Assembly (NCBI RefSeq): GCF_001421245.1
Contig: NZ_LMKE01000001.1
Span: 543,523 to 604,186, forward strand
DNA length: 60,664 bases
Source of the DNA: Sphingomonas sp. Leaf10
GTDB lineage: Bacteria > Pseudomonadota > Alphaproteobacteria > Sphingomonadales > Sphingomonadaceae
Direction of reading: 5' to 3'
The position numbers and the translations under genes were made by a program. Shown one piece after another: positions 36,058 to 43,274 of the stretch. Position 1 is the stretch's first letter. Each line of letters starts with the position of its first letter. Under the pieces are notes generated by a model. The model was not told the DNA's origin. It was given only the letters and a program-made list of their open reading frames with translations, and did not search any database.

Positions 36058-36087
36058 TACGCAGCACGGCGGGTCAACCCTCTACCG
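36058..36087 (-). promoter_or_regulatory. ECF-type promoter of the anti-sigma/sensor/sigma operon
   Basis: On the minus strand: CGGTAGAGGG, 12 bases, GCTGCGTA, ending 21 bases before the first start codon. It matches the copA motif at 17 of 18 defined positions with the same spacing, indicating that the sigma factor activates its own operon as well as copAB. Confidence 0.7.
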
Positions 36088-36149
36088 GGTGGCGGATCAT
36101 GCGGAAATTTCAGGGGCAACCGATTCGGGCGGCGCTTGCCGACCCTTGG

Positions 36150-36220
36150 AGGCGCGACCGGGAATCGAACCCGGGTGCAAGGATTTGCAGTCCTCTGCGT
36201 CACCACTCCGCCATCGCGCC
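36150..36220 (-). tRNA. tRNA-Cys (anticodon GCA)
   Basis: The minus strand begins GGCGCGA, paired with TCGCGCC at the 3' end (7-bp acceptor stem), with discriminator U and no encoded CCA. The anticodon arm is AGGA-CTGCAAA-TCCT (loop CTGCAAA, anticodon GCA) and the T arm contains GGTTCGATTCC. The gene is the insertion site of the adjacent island: its 5' half from the anticodon loop outward lies in the 55-bp attachment repeat. Confidence 0.95.
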
Positions 36221-36238
36221 TCGATACGGTGGGAGGCG
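36184..36238. repeat. attL: 55-bp direct repeat of the island
   Basis: These 55 bases, from the tRNA-Cys anticodon loop through the tRNA 5' end plus 18 bases upstream, are repeated perfectly at 53380-53434. The repeats bound the integrase-to-primase gene block, as expected for site-specific integration into a tRNA gene. Confidence 0.93.
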
Positions 36239-36240
36239 CG

Positions 36241-36269
36241 CAAATGCTGTTGTTTTGATGCCCCGTCAA
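36241..36269 (-). promoter_or_regulatory. Island-borne promoter for tRNA-Cys
   Basis: On the minus strand: TTGACG (36264-36269), 17 bases, CATTTG (36241-36246), about 20 bases before the tRNA 5' end. It lies inside the island. A matching TTGACG-N17-CAAATG stands at the same distance outside the right repeat (53437-53465). Confidence 0.6.
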
Positions 36270-36284
36270 CCCGCGAGTGGTTCG

Positions 36285-36314
36285 AGTTCGCAATTTTCTT
36301 AGGCGAGTTCGCAA
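36285..36314. promoter_or_regulatory. Left integrase arm sites
   Basis: AGTTCGCAA occurs at 36285-36293 and again at 36306-36314, 21 bases apart. The same 9-mer occurs at 53285-53293 and, inverted, at 53342-53350 near the right repeat. This is the layout of arm-type binding sites for a tyrosine integrase. Confidence 0.6.
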
Positions 36315-37331
36315 TCACTGACCGTTCGCTTCCAATTTCTGGATGGCGCGCTGCGCGGCTTTCCGCTGCGCAATGTACTTCATCGCCATCTGATACGTTT
36401 GGTGACCGAGGATCGCGGCGATCTCGGAAACGGTGCATCCGGCCTCCTCAAGCCGAGCCGCCGCCGCGTAGCGAAGGCCATGCATCGTGCGGTGCGGCAT
36501 GTCCGGTACAAGCTTCACCGCCCTTGCCAGTGCCTGCGCCAGACTTCCCGGCTTATAGGCCCGATGCTCGATACTCGTCGCAATCACGACGCCCTTCCGG
36601 TCCGAAGCCCGGATCGACGAAAGGTACGCCTGCAATTTGGGATGACACGGGATATCGAGCCATTCGCCGGTCTTCTGCTGTCTAACCCGTATCGTTGCCC
36701 CCCGGAACTGGGTCCAGGTGGCAACCACGACGTCCGATGCGCGCTGACCGGTGTACAAAGCGATCATCACCGGAGTGACGACGTGCGTTGGTCCGAGTGC
36801 GAGAAACAGTTCAATTTCTTCATCGGACCAAGGGATGTACGGCGTCGGCTTACGCTGGAGCTTTTTTAGGCCTTCCGCAGGATTAAACCCGGCAGCGACA
36901 TGCTCTTCCTCGTCGGCCCACGTGTACAATCGGCTCATCATTGATTTAAGTTTATCGGCCTTGCGCGGCGTGGAGGCGTAGCTGTCCCGAACCAGCTTCA
37001 GCATTTTGCGAGTGGTCAATTCATAGGGCTGATCGCCAAGATCGCGCTCGATGATCGAAAGCGACAGTTCGTAGCTGTCGCGGGTCGAACCCTTCAACAT
37101 CGCGAATTCGGGACTTTTTCGGTACTGCTGAACCAGCCAAGCAAAGGTCGAACGCGCCGGCGCGAGCTTCACTCCATCCTGAACCTTGGCGAGCAATTCG
37201 GCGTACTTTGCGTGCCACTGGGCATCGCCGGGCGCGCCCGGTATCCGGACGCTGGTACCGACCAGAGGATGCCGGAAGTAGTAATACTTCCCCTTTTTCA
37301 GGTCGACATGCTTCGGGAGGTTCCTAGCCAC
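36315..37331 (-). CDS. Tyrosine-type integrase
   Basis: The 338-residue recombinase has an N-terminal arm-binding part, a core-binding SAM-like domain (about 60-150), and the catalytic domain with the first Arg in YTGQRASDV (about 198), HGLR in MHGLRYAAAARL (about 290), LGHQ (about 315) and the nucleophile Tyr in MKYIAQRKA (about 322). It is transcribed towards attL and the tRNA. It overlaps the excisionase-like gene by eight bases. Confidence 0.95.
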   Translation of the reverse strand: MARNLPKHVDLKKGKYYYFRHPLVGTSVRIPGAPGDAQWHAKYAELLAKVQDGVKLAPARSTFAWLVQQYRKSPEFAMLKGSTRDSYELSLSIIERDLGDQPYELTTRKMLKLVRDSYASTPRKADKLKSMMSRLYTWADEEEHVAAGFNPAEGLKKLQRKPTPYIPWSDEEIELFLALGPTHVVTPVMIALYTGQRASDVVVATWTQFRGATIRVRQQKTGEWLDIPCHPKLQAYLSSIRASDRKGVVIATSIEHRAYKPGSLAQALARAVKLVPDMPHRTMHGLRYAAAARLEEAGCTVSEIAAILGHQTYQMAMKYIAQRKAAQRAIQKLEANGQ

Positions 37332-37584
37332 GCTTGAACCTCTTCATGAACGTAGCTTCGACCTCGCTTGCGGCACGGTCCCGATCGATCTTGTCGACCG
37401 GCTTACCTGCCAACTGGTCGGCGTACAGATCCAGCGAAGTGCGATCGAACAGAACGCGTCGGCCGATATTAACTGGTACGATGCCGAGCGATCGGAACGT
37501 GTTCGGTGATACGCCCAAGTAGCGGGCAGCCTCTTCGACACAGAAAAAACGCGGAGGGTAAGCGTATGTCGTGAGGTTCGCCAT
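37324..37584 (-). CDS. AlpA/excisionase-like DNA-binding protein
   Basis: The 86-residue protein has a MerR-type helix-turn-helix (FFCVEEAARYLGVSPNTFRSLGI, about 13-36) followed by GRRVLFDRTSLDLYADQL, typical of AlpA/Xis helix-turn-helix proteins next to integrases. It probably controls integrase expression or directs excision. Start overlaps the previous stop by one base. Confidence 0.85.
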   Translation of the reverse strand: MANLTTYAYPPRFFCVEEAARYLGVSPNTFRSLGIVPVNIGRRVLFDRTSLDLYADQLAGKPVDKIDRDRAASEVEATFMKRFKRG

Positions 37585-38315
37585 TATGCTGCCCCCTCGT
37601 CAATACTCTCCGGCGGCAAGTCACGAAGCATTTGAGCGGCGACAACTTCCCAATCTGGTTCCGGCGGCGCCCTGTCACCCAAAACCGCGAGATGGCACAT
37701 GTGACGAACACGAGCGTCGATCATGTTCAGCAGAACGATTTTCGCGCTAACCCGGCCACGGTGGAACAGTGCGTTGTACAATTCGGAGTGAGCAAACTTG
37801 CCCTGCGGATTGACCGCGAAGATTCGGCAAGGCCACTCCCCCTTATCGGCGGGGTCGGTACCCATCGTCAGGTACGTCAAATACGGCGACGGGAATAAGC
37901 CGCCAGCTTCACGACGCGCGAGCGCGCCGACCTGACCCTCCACGACGCCGCTACGCATCCAAAAGTTAGCGGCCTTGAACGCGTCGGCCGGTAGCGTTCC
38001 GAGCCGCACCAGTTCGCTCGTGACCGCCAAAACCAGCACGCTGCGAAGCGTCAACCGGTTTGGCAGTCCTTGTGACGGCGAACGCCCATCATCTTCCGAT
38101 AGATGCACATGCTTCCGTTGGAACCACGATTTTACCGTGGGGATCGGCATGTCGCAGACCTTGTAGACCAAAGCCATGTTGAAGAGCGGCACGTCTTCCG
38201 GAATTTCCCACATAACCCGTTTCCTTCTGGACAGCGTCCAGTCTGGATGCGCCCGCATCTCTTTCATGTCAAGACAGGACGCGAGATTTTCGGTTTGGCA
38301 CACATTCTGCGTCAT
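37584..38315 (-). CDS. Island protein with possible MerR-like HTH
   Basis: The 243-residue protein has a central CDMPIPTVKSWFQRKHVHLSE, resembling a MerR-type helix-turn-helix (about 53-73), followed by a helical segment. I do not recognise the full-length family. It overlaps both neighbours (stop with the AlpA-like start, start with the upstream gene by ATGA), so it is in the same leftward operon and may be a regulator. Confidence 0.6.
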   Translation of the reverse strand: MTQNVCQTENLASCLDMKEMRAHPDWTLSRRKRVMWEIPEDVPLFNMALVYKVCDMPIPTVKSWFQRKHVHLSEDDGRSPSQGLPNRLTLRSVLVLAVTSELVRLGTLPADAFKAANFWMRSGVVEGQVGALARREAGGLFPSPYLTYLTMGTDPADKGEWPCRIFAVNPQGKFAHSELYNALFHRGRVSAKIVLLNMIDARVRHMCHLAVLGDRAPPEPDWEVVAAQMLRDLPPESIDEGAA

Positions 38316-38902
38316 GTGCCCAACCGTTCAGCGTCTGACCTGATGGCCTTCACGACAGGCCCTGTGTCGTACAAGAACTCATCGAGGCCATCGGTCAGCA
38401 GACGCAATTTAAGGCAGAGCGCCGCCATGTGGGGGGCGGGCGTCTCCAACAGCGTTCGCAGCGCAGCGTCAGCGGCAATATCAAGCTGATCATTCTCTTG
38501 ATCGATCCGACTGTAACCAGTCCTCCGGTCAAATTCCGCGTATGCCTGATCATATGCCTGCATTTCGGCGCGCGCTTGCTTCCAACCCTTTGTTTGCCGG
38601 TAAACGCTTTCGGTATTTAGCAATTCCGCGCGCGTGAAACGGTGCAGGACTGGCAGGCCAGCCTTGTCCGTGCCGACCTGATAATATTCATACGCCTTTG
38701 AACTCGGCACGTGCCGTTCCAACGGGGCCAGTGTGGCGCGATAGAACCGCTCTGCTTTCTGCTTCGTGATCTCGTAGTGCATCAGCACTCGGTCCCAATG
38801 CGCCGTGTCCGGCGTAGCGCCTGCGGCTACGGCGGGGAGGGTAGCAATCGGCGCTACAGCGATGGCACCCAAGAGCGCCCGGCGAGCGACGGGAGCGTTC
38901 AT
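38312..38902 (-). CDS. Exported hypothetical protein of the island
   Basis: The 196-residue product starts with a signal of twin-arginine character (VARRALLGAIAVAPIATLP) ending near AVAAGA, then a helical domain rich in Glu, Arg and Tyr. No family is recognised. ATG 38900-38902 overlaps the upstream gene stop (ATGA). It forms a pair with the next gene, which also has a twin-arginine leader. Confidence 0.65.
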   Translation of the reverse strand: MNAPVARRALLGAIAVAPIATLPAVAAGATPDTAHWDRVLMHYEITKQKAERFYRATLAPLERHVPSSKAYEYYQVGTDKAGLPVLHRFTRAELLNTESVYRQTKGWKQARAEMQAYDQAYAEFDRRTGYSRIDQENDQLDIAADAALRTLLETPAPHMAALCLKLRLLTDGLDEFLYDTGPVVKAIRSDAERLGT

Positions 38903-39276
38903 GAGCGCCTCCCAGCGTAAGACGTGAACGTGCCCGGCCGCGCCGGCAGGAAGGTTCGCAGATACCGACGCATGCGCACTCGATTGCCGAGATATTCCAG
39001 TTCCAGACGGAGGGCGTCGGATGCCGCCTCGTCGCCATCCATGTTGGTCCACAACATCGGCTCACCCTTGTCACTCGGACCAACCATGTTGCCGAGCCGA
39101 TACCAGCGTTCGAGCCATGCCGCCGGATCGAACGGCGTTGTCCAAGGTGTTGGGGTAAGTGCGAGCACGGGAACGAGCGCCATCTTTCCCAGAACGTCGC
39201 GTCGGGTACTCTTGGCGGAAAGATCGTTTTCAAGTGACGCACGGGGGGCGTCGGCGCTAAAGGCGCGATCAGCCAT
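38899..39276 (-). CDS. Exported hypothetical protein of the island
   Basis: The 125-residue protein has a Tat-like leader (STRRDVLGKMALVPVLAL, about 22-40) and a short domain with WLERWYRLGNM and LELEYLGNRVRMRRYLR. It is the first gene of the leftward run ending with the integrase and diverges from the RHH gene at 39364. Function unknown. Confidence 0.62.
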   Translation of the reverse strand: MADRAFSADAPRASLENDLSAKSTRRDVLGKMALVPVLALTPTPWTTPFDPAAWLERWYRLGNMVGPSDKGEPMLWTNMDGDEAASDALRLELEYLGNRVRMRRYLRTFLPARPGTFTSYAGRRS

Positions 39277-39343
39277 GATCGATCTCCATCGGATCGGTTG
39301 CGGTTAGAGCCGGTTCAAGGTTGCCTCCTTGTCCCGGCTCGCC

Positions 39344-39393
39344 TTTTCCAATATCGTTATTCCATGAACAGGGCAATAGACGATATTGGAAAA
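39344..39393. promoter_or_regulatory. Perfect 14-bp inverted repeat around the RHH start codon
   Basis: TTTTCCAATATCGT (39344-39357) and ACGATATTGGAAAA (39380-39393) are perfect inverted repeats separated by 22 bases that contain the ATG of the RHH gene (39364-39366). As DNA it would be an autoregulatory operator for a dimeric RHH protein; as RNA it would form a stem that exposes the start codon in the loop. Confidence 0.75.
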
Positions 39394-39585
39394 CCCAAAC
39401 GTGGTCGTCCGCAAACGAACGCGACACCTGTTATGGTCCGTTTGCAACCGGACCTTCTCCGCGCTCTCGATACGTGGATCGCCGCTCAATCGGCGCAACC
39501 ATCGCGACCAGAAGCAATCCGTCACCTCCTAACGCAAGCCCTGCGTTCGGTTGTTGAAACAGCTGACAGAATCGAGAGCGTATGA
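39364..39585 (+). CDS. Ribbon-helix-helix DNA-binding protein
   Basis: The 73-residue protein has a basic arm KPKRGRP, the strand PVMVRLQPDLLRALDTW and helices through RPEAIRHLLTQALRS, the Arc/CopG/MetJ fold used by antitoxins and plasmid regulators. The gene starts within the inverted repeat, which suggests self-repression. It overlaps the DUF4145 gene by four bases (ATGA), heading a cargo operon. Confidence 0.85.
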   Translation: MNRAIDDIGKPKRGRPQTNATPVMVRLQPDLLRALDTWIAAQSAQPSRPEAIRHLLTQALRSVVETADRIESV

Positions 39586-40292
39586 CTGCAACCTTCTTTG
39601 CTGACTGCCCCCGTTGCAATACGGTCAAAGCGACATTTGACGCCTCCTCCGCTGTTGAAATTCCCGGCCGTCCAGATTCGTTCAGCACTTTCGGTGCATG
39701 CCGCAATTGCAGAAGGGCTTCCATTTTCAACTTATTCAATAAGTATAATTCCAAATCTCCGATGGATAAGGCGTTCACTAATAATAGTCTGAACGATGGA
39801 TTCGGAATTTCGCTTTCGAAACCTGTATTCAGCGGAGTTGCGGCCTGCCCGGAATATGTACCAGAAGATATCGAACGAGTTTTTCGAGAAGCAGGTACGT
39901 GCTTCTCCGTTGGAGCGTTCGATGCTAGTGGTGCTATGTCTCGCAAGGTTTTGGACGCTTCCACACGCACACTGGTGAACGTAGAGCCGCAATCCGTCGA
40001 CAAAGATCATGCCGATTATATTTCTTGGAAGCAGTTTAAGGACTTACGGCTCCGTTTGGACTGGCTTTTTGAACGCAATAAGTTGCCTAATTCCCTAAAA
40101 GAACTCGCTTCGTGTGTTCATCAGGACGGCAACGATGCCGCACATTCGCTCGAAACTATAGGCCGAGAATCCGCTCTAGACTTGCAAGATTTTACAATAT
40201 CGATCTTGGAAACCCTTTACACCGTTCCCGGTCGAGTTGCCGCCAATATTCAACGCCGAGAACAGCGACGGGCGACCGGGGGACCGACGTGA
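39582..40292 (+). CDS. DUF4145-type protein with N-terminal Cys pairs
   Basis: The 236-residue protein begins with a zinc-ribbon-like pair of CxxC motifs (CPRC at residue 9; CRNC at about 40) and ends with a helical DUF4145-like domain (about 110-225): SRKVLDASTR, FKDLRLRLDWLFERNKLPNSLKELA and DGNDAAH. I recall DUF4145 being grouped with HEPN-type domains common in defence and stress proteins. Base composition is AT-richer than the chromosome, a sign of transfer. Confidence 0.75.
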   Translation: MTATFFADCPRCNTVKATFDASSAVEIPGRPDSFSTFGACRNCRRASIFNLFNKYNSKSPMDKAFTNNSLNDGFGISLSKPVFSGVAACPEYVPEDIERVFREAGTCFSVGAFDASGAMSRKVLDASTRTLVNVEPQSVDKDHADYISWKQFKDLRLRLDWLFERNKLPNSLKELASCVHQDGNDAAHSLETIGRESALDLQDFTISILETLYTVPGRVAANIQRREQRRATGGPT

Positions 40293-40408
40293 CGGGACGG
40301 CTGCAACCTTCCAAATCAGCCGCGCTAGATGCGTCGATCGCTAGTCAAACTGCTCCGCCGCTTCGCCCGGAAGCGATCCACATACTATTGAGTGCGCAGC
40401 ATGGTTGA
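40289..40408 (+). pseudogene. Truncated second RHH copy (39 codons)
   Basis: Starts with GTG overlapping the DUF4145 stop (GTGA). The product contains RLQPSKSAALDASIASQTAPPLRPEAI, read in two parts: RLQP...ALD and IASQTAPPLRPEAIHILL. These align with RLQPDLLRALDTWIAAQ and RPEAIRHLL of the intact RHH gene 0.9 kb upstream. The N-terminal basic arm and last helix are missing, so it is likely a decayed duplicate or a very short RHH-derived peptide. Confidence 0.6.
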
Positions 40409-41261
40409 CGATATCGCGGATCGAAAAGGCCTCACGTTTGCACAGGCCGAGGGCGTTCATACGCTGCCCCAGCAACTAGCACTTCGGGAAATATCTCCCC
40501 AATGTACAGCTTTACTCTGGGCGATTGTTTATGAATCGTTTGAGAAAAGCTTAGGGCATGACTCGATGTATGGCGGGGAGCCGTGGGTAGTTGATCCGTG
40601 GCTATCCATACTTAGGGCTTGGCATGTAACGCGAGAGCATAGGCTCCTTGACGAATTTACATCGAAGGAAAGCATTAGATTACCCCAGCTGAAGAAAATC
40701 ATTACGTCTTCGGACTATATCGTCGTATTTGATTTCCTACAGTATGTTATACAGCACCCAAAGTGCCCATTTGGGCTTCAAGAAAGTATCGCGGTAGCTT
40801 TGACTACATGCAGGGCAGCATACCGGATCATCGATTACATGATAGTACCAATAGCCTCAGACGAAGAAGCTTTAGCGCTTAAAGCTGCATTGAAGGTAGC
40901 AGAAACCGCTAAGCCGCGTGGCCCGTATCATCATCTAAAGCTCGCGGCTGCACACCTCACTGCTGGGGCAATGGCTGACAGCGTGCGAGAGAGCATCAGC
41001 GCCGTAGAAGGGGCTGCAAAGTCGATCGAACCCTCGGCAGACACGCTTGGCCCGGCACTTCACAAACTGAAATCGTCGATTGACCTCAACCCCGCCATGT
41101 CGAGCGCGTTTGCAAAACTGTATGGCTGGACAAGCGATGCTAAAGGTATCCGGCACGCCAACGTTTTCGAAGGTACAGCCGACGTTACCGAGCGAGACGC
41201 TATGTTCATGTTTGGAGCATGCGCATCGTTCGTCTCATATCTGCTGAGCGCTACAAAATAA
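40401..41261 (+). CDS. AbiJ-like abortive infection protein
   Basis: The 286-residue protein ends with a block I associate with AbiJ/HEPN-type proteins: SVRESISAVEGAAKSIEP (about 192), LHKLKSSIDLNPAMSSAFAKLYGWTSDAKGIRHAN (about 215-250). The N-terminal half is helical and has no motif I can name. AbiJ proteins stop phage growth by an abortive mechanism, perhaps as RNases. ATG 40401 overlaps the preceding short ORF by eight bases; GTG 40392 is an alternative. AT-rich codon use differs from the host genes. Confidence 0.72.
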   Translation: MVDDIADRKGLTFAQAEGVHTLPQQLALREISPQCTALLWAIVYESFEKSLGHDSMYGGEPWVVDPWLSILRAWHVTREHRLLDEFTSKESIRLPQLKKIITSSDYIVVFDFLQYVIQHPKCPFGLQESIAVALTTCRAAYRIIDYMIVPIASDEEALALKAALKVAETAKPRGPYHHLKLAAAHLTAGAMADSVRESISAVEGAAKSIEPSADTLGPALHKLKSSIDLNPAMSSAFAKLYGWTSDAKGIRHANVFEGTADVTERDAMFMFGACASFVSYLLSATK

Positions 41262-41273
41262 TTCGCCGGCAAG

Positions 41274-42308
41274 ATGTCTACTTCACGCACGATACAAACG
41301 GTATTTCGTAGCGCAAGCTCTTTATGGTCGCGCGTAAGGCGTGCCCGTGGCGATCGATCAAAGGATATCACAGGGAACGCGACCTTAGGCGCGACGGAGC
41401 CTGCCGAACCGGAACTAGGTATCGAGACGGTAGAATTTCTGGGCGATCTCGCTAGCGACTCCTTCAAACGGCAAATCGAACTGGACGAATCGATCTGGCG
41501 TTCGCTGCCGTTCTTTGCCGCGACGTTCGCCTTCGTAGCGACCGTAATCGGCCGATCGGCAACGGACTCGCCGCAATGGGGATGGTCGCCTTACCCCATC
41601 GCTACAGCGGTAATGCTAGGCCTTTCGGTCGCCGGCCTTGCATGGTCGCTTAGGTGGTTCTGGATCGTCCTGAAGCCGCGCGAGTACGAATACCCGTCAT
41701 CTGACGCACAGGTTCAGCAGTATGGACGCGATATGCTGTCGTATCATGCCGCCAGCGGCGTAACGGAAAGCGACCTCGACGCCCGCACCGTCCGCGAGCT
41801 ACGCCTGTTCATGATGGAGCAGTATGGCAATGCCGCCGCTGCCAACCTCGTCCACAATGCTACCAAGCTGAAGGCCCGGTCAAAAACGCTGTTCTTCATG
41901 CTCACTGCCTTTGTCCTCGCATTCGCCTGCGAAGCGACTATATTTTTGCATAGGCAGTTCGGCGAAACGTCGGCTGTCGAGGGAAGCAGGACGGATGAAA
42001 GCGAAAACACAGAGCGGCATCCTGACGGGCAAACGCAGCCCGGCAAATCAATCGCCTCCACGCCCGACGCCGCCCCGGCCGCAGTTAGTCAAGGAAGGCG
42101 CGAGTTTTTGGGGCGCAAGTTCGCGACCGGAAATCAGGAGCAAGCCGTGACGCGGGATAGGCCGAACACCTCGACACCGAAGCCCGGTAGCGCTGCCCCG
42201 ATGCGGCCGACGCCACCTTCCCCGATTGTGGTAATGAAGGATCGGGCAGTCGATCTGGGCAACACCAAAACCCAGCCCAAGCCGACGACCAAACCTGACC
42301 ACCGGTAA
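41274..42308 (+). CDS. Three-helix membrane protein of the cargo operon
   Basis: The 344-residue protein has hydrophobic helices at about 80-98, 107-132 and 203-225, and a long hydrophilic tail rich in Pro, Thr and charged residues (about 232-344). I do not recognise a family. Cytoplasmic helices plus membrane segments, and the position 12 bases after an AbiJ-like gene, would suit a membrane-acting effector, but this is inference. Confidence 0.65.
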   Translation: MSTSRTIQTVFRSASSLWSRVRRARGDRSKDITGNATLGATEPAEPELGIETVEFLGDLASDSFKRQIELDESIWRSLPFFAATFAFVATVIGRSATDSPQWGWSPYPIATAVMLGLSVAGLAWSLRWFWIVLKPREYEYPSSDAQVQQYGRDMLSYHAASGVTESDLDARTVRELRLFMMEQYGNAAAANLVHNATKLKARSKTLFFMLTAFVLAFACEATIFLHRQFGETSAVEGSRTDESENTERHPDGQTQPGKSIASTPDAAPAAVSQGRREFLGRKFATGNQEQAVTRDRPNTSTPKPGSAAPMRPTPPSPIVVMKDRAVDLGNTKTQPKPTTKPDHR

Positions 42309-42338
42309 ACGAATAACTGTTAATCGGAAGGGCACGCG

Positions 42339-42812
42339 ATGGCGGATACACCCGTTTTCTTGGATAGCGCGGCGGGAGAGGTGGTTTCTGCAGATGATTT
42401 GCCGCTCGGCACGTTGGCTTTTTTAAGCAGTTATCCGCACCCCGTACTGGTTACTCTTGTCGCCAATATTAGATGTTTTATGCATCTGGGAGGTGAACTG
42501 GCGTTCCAGATATGGCCGGACGCCGAAGAGGTTGCCGCGTTGATTATTCCGGACTGGCGACTCGAAATTGACCCGCGATCGATAGTTGATAGCCATTCTA
42601 TGCGCGCAGTTGAAGGGACCGCTTTCCGACAAGGGTCACGATCGGGAATATTTGGACTTTACGATACTCGACGCGCACTGAGAACGCATTTCCCAATCGA
42701 TACGACCGGCGACAGTTCGCCGCTAAACGGCTCTACTAAAAGAGTCTATTTTTCCCGATGGCGGATAATGGTTGCTACCGCCGACGGCGACCAAGTGCTG
42801 GTAGAGCATTAA
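42339..42812 (+). CDS. Hypothetical protein of the island
   Basis: The 157-residue protein follows the membrane protein by 30 bases on the same strand, with GGAAGGG before the ATG. It appears to be a soluble mixed alpha/beta protein (LAFLSSYPHPVLVTLVANIRCF, WRIMVATADGDQVLVEH). No family recognised. Confidence 0.6.
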   Translation: MADTPVFLDSAAGEVVSADDLPLGTLAFLSSYPHPVLVTLVANIRCFMHLGGELAFQIWPDAEEVAALIIPDWRLEIDPRSIVDSHSMRAVEGTAFRQGSRSGIFGLYDTRRALRTHFPIDTTGDSSPLNGSTKRVYFSRWRIMVATADGDQVLVEH

Positions 42813-43074
42813 GCCAAGGTCAGCCGCTCTATTCGTTACAGCTGCAAACAAGAACTCGCGCCTGCTGTCCCCGAACATTACCCGATTGGGCGCAACCATG
42901 AGCCCTTGACCCCCAGTTCGAAACAGCCGCGATCCATTGTTCGCGTGGTCGTTTCGATGAGTGGCCACAACGTCAGAATACGAGCGGTACGGGCTGGTAG
43001 CGCCAATCCCATAACCGCCGGCAGGGGAAAGAACCCAATAAGCGCCTTCCAATGTCATTTTCGCACGCCACGAC
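42813..43074. other. Stretch without a supported gene
   Basis: Open frames exist on both strands, but none has family features or a ribosome site I trust. It lies between the + strand cargo genes and the leftward acyltransferase module. Confidence 0.4.
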
Positions 43075-43137
43075 CTAGCCAGCCAATACCTTCAACGCCA
43101 CGACCAGCAGTTTCTTCGCAAGCTGGATGGCTGTCAT
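43075..43137 (-). CDS. Putative 20-residue peptide MTAIQLAKKL...
   Basis: A short ORF starting at ATG 43135-43137 encodes MTAIQLAKKLLVVALKVLAG. It is included because its first ten codons and about 45 bases upstream are conserved in the repeat at 53561-53636, where the corresponding ORF (MTTIQLAKKLAES...) has 42 codons. Translation is unproven; it may be a truncated version of that gene. Confidence 0.35.
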   Translation of the reverse strand: MTAIQLAKKLLVVALKVLAG

Positions 43138-43183
43138 GGTGTGGAATCCTCGCGGGACGCAATTAGCGCCGCGCATCATCCAC
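43108..43183. repeat. Diverged repeat, copy A (inside island)
   Basis: By eye about 65 of 76 bases match 53561-53636 in the same orientation. The repeat covers the start of the MT(A/T)IQLAKKL reading frame and its upstream region. Each copy lies downstream of an acyltransferase gene. Confidence 0.8.
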
Positions 43184-43274
43184 ACCGGGTCCAGCGGGGT
43201 TTACCGCCGTTGGAGCGTTACGTACCCGCGATCAGGAGCGATGAACCGACCGATGTTTTGCCGGTTATAGACCC

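Noticed and set aside
39344..39393. Inverted repeat read as a terminator
   Set aside because: It encloses a start codon, lies between divergent genes and has no T-run, so a regulatory role is more likely.
42723..43058. 111-codon minus-strand ORF
   Set aside because: Overlaps the end of the + strand gene 42339-42812, has no recognisable domain and no clear ribosome site.
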